A DNA stretch of 36,585 nt from the NCBI GenBank assembly GCA_009746045.1, contig RPFO01000900.1:1-36585 (forward strand), given 5' to 3'. The stretch's first letter is position 1; each line of letters begins with the position of its first letter. This DNA is from Mesostigma viride. Lineage: Eukaryota; Streptophyta; Mesostigmatophyceae; Mesostigmatales; Mesostigmataceae. Both the position numbers and the translations under genes were made by a program. Positions 19,476-27,300 of the stretch are shown piece by piece. Under the pieces are notes generated by a model. The model was not told where the DNA came from. It made no database searches and worked only from the letters and a program-made list of their open reading frames with translations.

Positions 19476-19853
19476 ATGGCGAAGAGAGATTATGTGGAGC
19501 GGTACGCGCACCTCGATTTCAAATCGGTGCCCCCACCGATGACGGCTAGGACGTGCGCGTGGCTGTCTCGCGTGTCCGGGGTTCCGCTCGACCGATTTAA
19601 ACCTCACATCATAGTTGACAACCGCGTCATGGGCAATCAGTGCACGTCATCGCGCGCACTATCTACGGACCCGTTCGCCATGTGTACGGTGCGGCAGGGG
19701 GGGATTTACCCCCTCCCTCCCGACCACCCGTTTGCAGACGGTGCGCCTCTAACGGCGGAGGAAAAAAATGGGAGTGGAAAGTATACGGACGCAGCGGAAT
19801 CATGTCGACGCCCCTATCATTCGCTTCAGAGCCCAATCAAAACCGAGTGGTGA
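19476..19853 (+). CDS. Unknown protein with scattered Cys, possibly fused to the next gene
   Basis: Starts MAKRDYVERYAHLDFKSVPPP. It carries Cys at several places (RTCAWL, NQCTSS, AMCTVRQ) that could bind a metal. In this frame it overlaps the next start by about 50 bases. One lost base in the G7 run near 19700 would instead lead into PPVCRRCASNGGGKKWEWKVY and onward in the same frame as the gene starting at 19802, making one protein of about 199 residues. Both readings remain open. Family not recognised. Confidence 0.5.
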   Translation: MAKRDYVERYAHLDFKSVPPPMTARTCAWLSRVSGVPLDRFKPHIIVDNRVMGNQCTSSRALSTDPFAMCTVRQGGIYPLPPDHPFADGAPLTAEEKNGSGKYTDAAESCRRPYHSLQSPIKTEW

Positions 19854-20074
19854 TCCTCAACGACGCCTCCGCGTACCCGGGCGTGCCGACCGCCGACTCC
19901 ACCTTCGACCCGTGGCTTAACGCCGGGTCGTACCATCGCGAGTTCTACGCCGTCCCCTCCGCCGTCGCCCCTAGCGGCTCCGGCACCGGCGTGGGGAACA
20001 TGAAGTCGATTCTGGAGAGCATTTACTCGGACGACAACACGTCCAAGATCTTCCGCCGCACACCCAAGTATTGA
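19802..20074 (+). CDS. Small unknown protein, 90 aa
   Basis: Reads MSTPLSFASEPNQNRVVILN, then an Asp/Ser/Gly-rich middle and VGNMKSILESIYSDDNTSKIFRR. No membrane segment or known motif. It may be the C-terminal part of the gene at 19476 if the G7 run there lacks one base. The compact size and composition suit a minor virion protein, but that is only a guess. Confidence 0.5.
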   Translation: MSTPLSFASEPNQNRVVILNDASAYPGVPTADSTFDPWLNAGSYHREFYAVPSAVAPSGSGTGVGNMKSILESIYSDDNTSKIFRRTPKY

Positions 20075-20114
20075 GCGTCGTCAAAAAATGTTCACAGGCA
20101 TATCATAACGAGGC

Positions 20115-20559
20115 ATGTCTTGTACGGCATGGACCAAAACCGGAAACCGTTGCAGGAACAGAGCCACTCTTACGGGTACTGTAAATTGCACGGGGCGACG
20201 GGCGGGGGGCGCCCATAGGGAGGAGGCACGGGGTGAGATCGTTCACATCGGACAGGGTGGGTGATCACGCGAGGAGGTACATGAAGATGGTGGAGCCTCT
20301 CGTGAAGAAATACAGCGGGCACGGGGGCGGGACAGACGGTCGCAAATTCAGAGAGATGTTGCTGGACCAGTACGCGGCCCTGCAGACCCTGTCGACGCGA
20401 CTGAAGCAGACGGGGGATGAGGTTTTAAGGAGACAGCCCGTCCGCCAAATGATAAAACGAGGCCAGCGCACGCCTGCCAGGAACCTGACCCACGCGGTGT
20501 CCGCCTCTCGCGTCCGGCCGCAATCGAGTGGGGCGCCGATGGGGTGGCTGGTCGGGTAG
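20115..20559 (+). CDS. Cys/His-finger protein with two frameshifts
   Basis: ATG 20115 gives MSCTAWTKTGNRCRN, the first half of the C-x3-T-x2-G-x2-C finger. The second half, GYCKLHGATGG, lies one lost base further on (near 20175), and a second lost base in the G6 run near 20205 leads into the long frame RSFTSDRVGDHARRYMKMVEP that ends at 20559. The body is basic and helical (FREMLLDQYAALQTLSTRLKQ) and ends in a basic Pro/Arg tail. Without these corrections only 20233-20559 is open. It would be the fourth copy in order, of five in this window, of the same short finger. Function unknown. Confidence 0.6.
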
Positions 20560-20569
20560 ATAATTATGC

Positions 20570-21396
20570 TTATAATACAAAGGCGATAACGATGACTCTT
20601 TTCCCCCGTTCCCAGCACGCGTGCATCATCGGGGCCGACGATGCGTTCGAAGGCCCCGAGTACGAATCGACCGCCAGTTCTCGCGCGAAGGAGGACGCAT
20701 CACGGGGGCACCCGTTCCTCCTGAAGAGGTCTTCGTACAGCACCAGGCCGTCCTCGAACCTCTTCGAATTGTTGCAGCCGTAGCAAAGTAGCTTGGTGTT
20801 GCCGCCGCAGTAACTCCTGTTCAGCGGGTCGATCTTGTCCAGGGATAGAGTGTCCTCCTTCGCCTTCCCGCGCAACACAAAGGGTTTGGCGCACAGCTCG
20901 CAGTACGGCGCGCGCAAGAACCTGTCGTACAGTTTCCTCACTTGCTCGGTGCCGAGACACGGCGCGACTCCGTCTTTAGCCATGCGCGCGTTGGCGTTCC
21001 TGGCGGACTTTGTTATGTACCTCCACACGGGCATGTCTGCTCCGGGGGGGGCAGGATAGCAGGGGAGCGGTAGGGGCGAAAGGGGCGATGCGGCTTGCTC
21101 AGTCCGCACGCTTCTGCTCTCGACCTCGCCTCCATCCACTTTTTGCGCACGTCGGCTAGCGGCATGTCGGCGCACTCGAGGCAGGTCCACACGCCCGGCG
21201 TGCTGAAAACCGCGGGCATAGGTGCCCCGGTATCAAACCGTATCCCCCTGCCGCACCGGGTGCACCTCCCCGACCAGCGTCTGGTCGCTTCCAGTATAGG
21301 GAAAGGCCTCGCCTTTTTGCCCTGTTTCGCGTGCAAGTATCTCATTCGCGCGTTGTATTGCCTCACAATCGTGTCGATTCTGTCACTTATCAGCAT
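20570..21396 (-). CDS. HNH endonuclease with N-terminal zinc site, one frameshift
   Basis: The N-terminal part (start 21396) holds a Cys4 site, RCTRCGRG...WTCLECADMP. After a one-base loss in the G8 run near 21046, the C-terminal part carries a treble-clef HNH domain: YCELC, then LSLDKIDPLNRSYCGGNTKLLCYGCNNSK. The D-x2-D of SLDKID stands where D-H is usual, followed by the Asn in GGN and the C-x2-C-N pair. HNH enzymes nick or cut DNA with a divalent metal; in viruses they act in packaging, recombination or homing. It is free-standing here, not inside an intron. The missing His may reduce or alter activity. Confidence 0.75.
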
Positions 21397-21459
21397 GTGG
21401 CTTCAACTTCCAACAGTTAATAAACATTTATTTCTCTTTCATACAGTGTATATTCGACC

Positions 21460-21935
21460 ATGTCTTTGTCAGGTGCGGTGTCAAAGCTCAGAGCCCTAAC
21501 CGCGTTTAAACCCGCGCCCCTTCGTACGCCTAGCAACAAGCCCCTCGGTAAGGGCGTGACACCCGCGCCGGTACAGGGGGAGTCCATGATGTCCAGTCTA
21601 GCCAAGAGCGCGGCCGGGGCCGCCGTCGGCTTCGGAGTGTTCAGGCCTCGGCCTTGTTCGGCGGGAATAAGAGCGCGCCGAGCAGCGCCATCCCCGGGCC
21701 GGGGTCGAGCGACCCGCAACAACAACAACAACAACAAGGAGGGGAGGGTAAAACGGGGCTGATCATATTCCTCTTGTTCCTCGCCGTCGTCGGCGCGCTC
21801 GTTTATTATTTGGTACGCAGCAAGAACGGGGGGGTGAGCTTCCGCATCCCCCGGCCGTCGTTTGCGGCGATGTCTACGGCGCCAACCGCCCCGCCCCCCC
21901 CGTCACTCCCCGCTACTCCTCTAGCCGCGCAATAA
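21460..21935 (+). CDS. Single-pass membrane protein, copy 1, one frameshift
   Basis: About 158 residues. N-terminal Lys/Pro-rich part (MSLSGAVSKLRALTAFKPAP), amphipathic Gly/Ala segment SLAKSAAGAAVGFGVF, a lost base near 21645, then ALFGGNKS, a GPGSSDPQQQQQQQ stretch, one transmembrane helix GLIIFLLFLAVVGALVYYLV and a basic/Pro-rich tail ending PSLPATPLAAQ. The AT-rich upstream stretch with ATACAGTGTATA just before the ATG is repeated before copy 2. Likely a virion membrane protein. Tandem with 21988-23425, which arose by duplication. Confidence 0.7.
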
Positions 21936-22661
21936 TCGCACGGAACAAGCGCTAAGTCTATTTTCTTTCGTACAGTGTATACCGATCATGTCTTTTCTGG
22001 CCGGCGCGATGGCGAGGATGATGCCCATGATGGCGAGGATGAGGTCTGTCTCCATGGGCAGCAGGGTGCCAGGCCGGTGGCGCGCCGAGACTGGGCGGTC
22101 CAACCCGCGTCGGCCTAAGCCCGCCGCCACGCCAGCCAAGGGGGGGCTCCCGCATCGGCACAAACGCCTAAGCCCGCTACCACGCCGGCCAAGAGTGCCT
22201 CTTCCGCGTCGGCACAAAAGCCCGCCAACACGTCTGATCCAAAAGAGGAATCGTTCCTTTCCAGCATGTTCAAGAGCGCGGCAGGGGCCGCGGTGGGCTT
22301 CGGCGTGTTCGAAGGCCTCGGGGCCTTGTTCGGCGGGAAGAAGAGCCCTCCTTCTCCGAGCAGTGCCATTCCCGGTCCGGGGTCCAGCGACCCACAACAA
22401 CTACAACAACAGCAACAACAACGAGAGGGCGAGGGGCGCGCGGGGCTGATTATAACCCTCATGTTCATCGCCGTCGTCGGCGCGCTCGTCATTACAATTC
22501 GTTCAAGTGGCCCGCCGGAGCGGCTGTACAATTTTTCCCAGTGAGCGCGCTGCCAAGTGTACTTGTGGGCAAATTTTTAGGTGCCCCGTCACTTCGAGGT
22601 ACTAAAAATTAGGCTACGGTACGAATTCAGCGAATTTCAGCGAATTTTCAGTCGAACCAAA

Positions 22662-22850
22662 GGAAGTGACGCCAACTACCAAAAAGTTTCCGTTACGAAT
22701 TTTCAGCCCAACACTCGCGCAAAATGAAGTGACGGCAACTACCAAAAAGTTTCCGTTACGAATTTTCACTCCCACACGTTTGCACAAAAGGAAGTGACGG
22801 CAACTACCAAAACGTTTCCGTTACGAATTTTCAGTCCCACACTTCGCGCA
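22662..22850. repeat. Three tandem units of about 64 bp
   Basis: Each unit has GAAGTGACG, then CAACTACC, then GTTTCCGTTACGAATTTTCA. Copies begin near 22662, 22726 and 22791, within the TIR element. Confidence 0.85.
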
Positions 22851-23155
22851 AATTTTAGTAGGGCTGCACGCAAGCTACCTTTCAAAATTTTGCGCTAGTA
22901 TGGAACGCATTTCATTCGTCTGGAGGAACGCTGCCCGCCAACTACCCCCGTTCAGAAAGTTCCGCCGAAATTTACCCGAGATTTGGAAATCTGAACGTCC
23001 GCGCAAATTTTAGTAGGGCTGCACGCAAGCTACCTTTCAAAATTTTGCGCAAGTATGGAACGCAATTCATTCGTCCGGAGGAATGCTGCTCGTCAACTGC
23101 CCCCGTTCAGAAAGTTGCGCCGAACTTTACTTGAGATTTGGAAATCTGAACGTGC
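22846..23155. repeat. Two tandem units of about 155 bp
   Basis: Both units begin CGCAAATTTTAGTAGGGCTG and end near GATTTGGAAATCTGAACGT. Copies lie at about 22846-23000 and 23001-23155, within the TIR element, with scattered mismatches. Confidence 0.85.
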
Positions 23156-23425
23156 GGTTGGAGTTTCGCGGGGAAACCCAAGTTCCCAAGTAATTCACCA
23201 ATGACGCGCTTCGAACACTTGTCCGCTAAAACCTAAGCAGCCGCTCCGGCTGGCCACTTAAACGAAACTTGATGTGTATTATTTGGTACGCAGCAAGCAG
23301 GGGGGGTGAGCTTACTACGAATCCCCAAGCCTTTGTTCTCAGCATCTATGGTTCCGACCCCCCCGCCTGTCCCGTCACTCCCGGCGACCCCGCTCGCCGG
23401 CCTAGCGGACATCGCCCCCGCATGA

Positions 23426-24398
23426 TCAGCGCACGGGGCAGGCGCCGCTGAGACAGTCGGCGTCAAGGTTGTCCGTCTCCGCGTGGACGATGCCGACGTA
23501 GTCGACGGGGAGAATGCGCGAGGTGTACTTTTTGAAATCGGACTCGGACACCACTTCCTGGGGCAGGTAGCTGTATCCCAGGTCCGCCGCGTTCTTGGTG
23601 GGGTCCACTCGCAGCAGGAAGGAGACGCCCACGTAGGAGTCCCAATTGTTCTCCAGCCAGTGCAGGATCGAGGGGGTCTCTGTGGGGTCGTAGGACACGG
23701 TGCAGGACACGTTCTGTTCGCAGTAGTTCTCCATGAGGTTCTTGTACCTCTCCAGCTGTTCGATGGCCGTCTCGGTGTTGACTTCCACCTCCTCCGTCGA
23801 GCCGTCCTTGCGAGTGACCGTCATCTTGGTGAAGGGCACCGTGCAGAACTCGACGGGGAACGTGACGAGCACCGAATCGGACTCAAACGGTTTGTCGACG
23901 ACCTTGTAGTTGGCCTTCTTGAACCGCTCGACCAGCGGGTCGTGCTTGGAGTAGGTGATGTTGTTGAAGATGTACCTCCCGAGGGGCTTGTGGACGCCCT
24001 CGGGCACCTCCCCCCACTGCCTGGTGCTCATGATCTTGGACAGGGTGCCGCTGGGCTTGATGCACGTGACGTTCTTTGGCAGGGGCTTTCCGAGCTCCCT
24101 GGCCATCTGGTAGGCGGAGGACACTGCCACGTTCTTCATTCTGCGGAAGTCGTAGGGGTGCAGGTCGGGCCTGGCCACGATTCCGGTCAGGCCCACGCCG
24201 CACAGGTGTAGGAACTCGTTGTTGAGGTGCCAGGCCTCTTGCAGTATCTCATCCCTCAAGTCCACCAACGTCTGGCGATAGTTCATGCGACTGGCCAGGA
24301 CGAGCGCGCGCTCCAGCCCGGCCTTGTTGCCCTCCTGGAACGCGGTGAGGTTGACTTCGGTGAGGTTGCAGAAGGACTTGTTGCCGAGGAGGATCTCA
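23426..24398 (-). CDS. nrdJ: RNR exon 4 (C-terminal half)
   Basis: 324 codons including the stop. Contains EILLGNKSFCNLTEVNL, NEFLHLCGVGLTGIVARPDL, the substrate-phosphate loop region KPSGTLSKIMS, SVSYDP-like ENYCEQNVSCTVSYDPTE and the C-terminal pair in DCLSGACPVR. The stop directly abuts the convergent membrane-gene remnant. Confidence 0.92.
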
Positions 24399-27300
24399 CT
24401 GCAGTGCAAGAAATGGGTGCATGGGTGGGGGGCAACGTCGCGCGTGTAAGATTATTCCTGGCGCGATATTAAAAAATATACATGTACTAGTACTACTAGG
24501 CATCCGATCACACATGAAGTGCAAGGGCGTTACTCTTTCCAACCGCAAGTGTCGGCGCGATGTCAGACAGGGACGCAAGTTTTGTTCTTTGCACACGAGC
24601 CACGCAACAGGGGCGTATCGCACCCGGTACGTGAGGCGTCACCGCATGCGTTCGGGTGACACCATAGTAAAGTGGCAACTAGACAGAGCCATCCAAGGGC
24701 TTAGCCAAAACGACCAGTCCGCTATCCTTCAGGCGCTGGGGATGAAGGGCCAGGTCCGCAAACGCGATACGATCGACTACAACTTTGACAGGAAGAAACT
24801 GGACACGGGGGTGAGGGATTACATGGACACTCGACGCTAGAACAGGACACTGGACTCATATATAGAAAACGCGAGGGCGGCGCGTGGCCGTCGGACGGCG
24901 CTTTGGCTTCGAGGCGAGACGTCTATAACCAACACGCCTTTGCCTGTGCCTCTGTGCGTGCCCCGTGGTCGCCGTGACGTACTGCAGCTGCGGCCCCGTC
25001 CTATCCATAACCGTAAACCTCGCTCGCGACCCCGGACCGCGTCCTCCGTCGTCATCATCACCGCCCTCGTCCCCCCCCCTCCGTTGTCTATGTCATCGTC
25101 GTCGTCGTATTCGTCCGGGTTCGAGCGGCGACCACTGCGCTTCTTTGGTCTGGCCTTCGCCCTTGCCTTCCTGCGCTCTTCCTTCGCCTTCCAAACCCGG
25201 TCATCTGTAGTGTCGCGACCCGCGTCGTATTCTACTTCCGAATCTTCGCCATCGTTGCTTTCGTTATAGAAATTGGCGGCCTTCTTAGTAGTGGCCCGCG
25301 AAGGTCTGCTAGACTTGTCCAGGGCCGTCCACAATTCTCTCGCCCGGTTATTGAACTCCTTTATCAGAGCATTGGTAAGCGCCGTCCTCCCAACCCCGAC
25401 CGACTTGAGGACGGAGTACAGGAAGCGCATCACCCGGAAGACGAGTACGCCACCGTCCCCCCTCCCCCCTATGTTCACCCCCACCGCTTGCACCCCAGGC
25501 TTCCTCACAACAACTTCACCACGCGTCGTCAAAAAGACGGAAGCGAGAGAGCTGTCCGCGTGTAATGCGATGTCGATCCCTCGGAAGGGGAACAGAGGGG
25601 ATCCGCTATTTCCGAACCCGCCCGGGTTGGGTGTTGGGTGCAAGGCGAAGAGGAGGAACTTTAACGATTCGAATAGCGATATGAGCTCGCGACCGCGCTT
25701 CTTTTTTGTCACTGTCGCGGGCGCGGGCCTTTTTGCGTGCGGTCTCTTTGCAGTCACTTTTTGACTCTTACCAGGAGGCATAAGACGAGTATACCTAAGC
25801 GCGCACATAAAATTATAGGAGTACGTGCACAGGTAAGATGCAGAGTGGGCGTACCAACAGGGATTAACTCCTTTGCACCATGGCGCGCGCTTGATGGCGA
25901 CTCCCAGGTTGAAGAGGCCCGGCTCGGATCCGCCGGAGTCGAGCATGATGGCGAAGATCTCCTCCAGCTGTTTCTTCGAAGGCCGCTTGCGGAAGATGAG
26001 GCTGTTGTTGGACTGCTGGCGGTGTGCGTGCGACACCCACCACTCCTTCTTGGCGGCTGCGAACTCCTTCCACTCGGGGTCGCCGTAGTCCATGAGCGCG
26101 ATCTCGGCGGACCGGCGACTGCTCAACATCGTGCCCAGGTGGTTCACGATGTCTAGGATGTCCATCTTGGTGAGCAGCTGGTCGGCGCGCATGGACAGGA
26201 TCTTGGCGATGGCCAGGAACGCCCTGGAGATGTTCTCGTCGCCCGAGCTCTGTGTGGTGATAAATGACAGACGGGGCATGTGGAATGGACGTGCATGCGG
26301 TACCACTCCTGTCAGGCAAACAGTGTTGTTTAGACGTTGGTACAGTCTTCCCGCGTGTCCGGTGGTGCGTCACACCACAGCTGAAATTGTCCGTCAAAAG
26401 GTAAGGATGTCCGCGCTCGTCCACTACCTGACGCCCGCGGACGGGGCAAAGGAGGACGCCAGGTTTGCAGGCAAGATCAGGGTGACGGACGATGGCAGAA
26501 TTTCTGTGTATGATGCAATGGCAGCTATCGGGATTTCACCACCCAAGGTTTACTGGTCGCGTATTGGGAAGGACCACCCCGAAGTGGTAACTGGTTGTTA
26601 CCACTTCCGATTCCCCGGCCAGGGCCAGCGAGACACCCCTGTCACTGACCGCCAAGGGATGACCAAGATCATAATGCTGCTACCCGGCAAGATTGCGGCC
26701 AAGTTCAGGGACCAGGTGTCGGTCCTCCTCGAGCGCTACCTTAATGCTGACCGCTCTTTGGCTGAGGACATTCTGAAGAGGGCAGATGCCAATGACGGCA
26801 CCATCACCAACCTGGATGAGCACCCTCGCATACAGAGCTCCTGGGCGGCCAAGGAGCTCGGCGCGTCCATCAAAGGGTACACGGACGCGCACAAGGGCAC
26901 CGGAAACATATACCCGATCGTCCACAACACTAACAACCTGGCGGTGACGGGGAAGACGGCGGGCGAGCTAAGGGCGCGATTCGGTGCCAAGGGGTCCTCT
27001 CGCGATCTCCACACCAGGCTTCAGAGTGCGGCCATGAGCTACATCCAGATGGCGGAGGCTGACAAGATAAACAGGACCGGCGAGCACCCGGTCATCGTGG
27101 CCAAGAGGAGCAGGGAGTTTTACGAGCCCGTATTCAAGGCCGACGGGTTGCACGACGTGTTCGCAGACAGCGAGTGCGTGAGGGATAACGCGAAGGTCAT
27201 GAGACTGAATCAGAGCGCTAACAAGGCGGTTTCCGCCACAACGCGCCCAAAATGGTCACTTTTGAGTGCGTAGTTCAGTGGCTTTAAGCCCCCGTGCCCG

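Larger units (their letters stand above)
22490..23274. mobile_element. TIR (MITE-like) element with internal tandem repeats
   Basis: About 785 bp, AT-richer than its surroundings, with no coding capacity. Its ends are imperfect inverted repeats: 22495-22526 and 23238-23271 both read CGTTxAAGTGGCCxGCCGGAG then CGGCTG when oriented inward. Inside are three copies of a unit of about 64 bp and two of a unit of about 155 bp. The insertion lies in the membrane gene copy 2, whose sequence resumes on the right. A target duplication is not clear; ATTA at 22491 and TATTA at 23277 are candidates. Confidence 0.75.
21988..23425 (+). pseudogene. Single-pass membrane protein, copy 2, interrupted by a TIR element
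   Basis: Paralogue of 21460-21935. The N-terminus MSFLAGAMARMMPMMARM is followed by a Pro/Ala/Lys linker (restored by one lost base in the G6 run near 22141), then FKSAAGAAVGFGVFEGLGALFGG, GPGSSDPQQ and the transmembrane helix LIITLMFIAVVGALV. At about 22489 the sequence leaves the paralogue and enters a repeat-rich insert, giving a false tail that stops at 22544. The true tail resumes at about 23277 with YYLVRSKQGG and, past a G-run, VPSLPATPLAGL, ending at a TGA at 23423-23425, directly against the convergent RNR stop. One insertion thus split the gene at the end of its membrane helix. Confidence 0.75.
24399..25854 (-). other. RNR intron 3, 1456 nt, gene-bearing
   Basis: Donor GTACGC (weaker than the other two) and acceptor TTGCACTGCAG. 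It interrupts the active-site loop between the catalytic Cys and the Glu two residues later. It holds a minus-strand basic protein gene (24856-25781) and a plus-strand finger gene (24514-24840). The exact donor could differ by a few bases, but this choice gives the right Cys spacing and frame. Confidence 0.78.

Noticed and set aside
21721-21738. CAA-repeat microsatellite as a regulatory element
   Set aside because: It is the codon repeat for the poly-Gln stretch of the membrane protein and is also found at the same place in the paralogue.
22662-23155. CRISPR array
   Set aside because: The tandem units are adjacent, lack unique spacers, and lie within an element with terminal inverted repeats in a eukaryotic-virus context.
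24399-25854. RNR insert 3 as an intein
   Set aside because: The insert contains genes on both strands, stop codons in the RNR frame, and no intein splice blocks such as a C-terminal His-Asn. Splice-site joining gives the correct active-site spacing.
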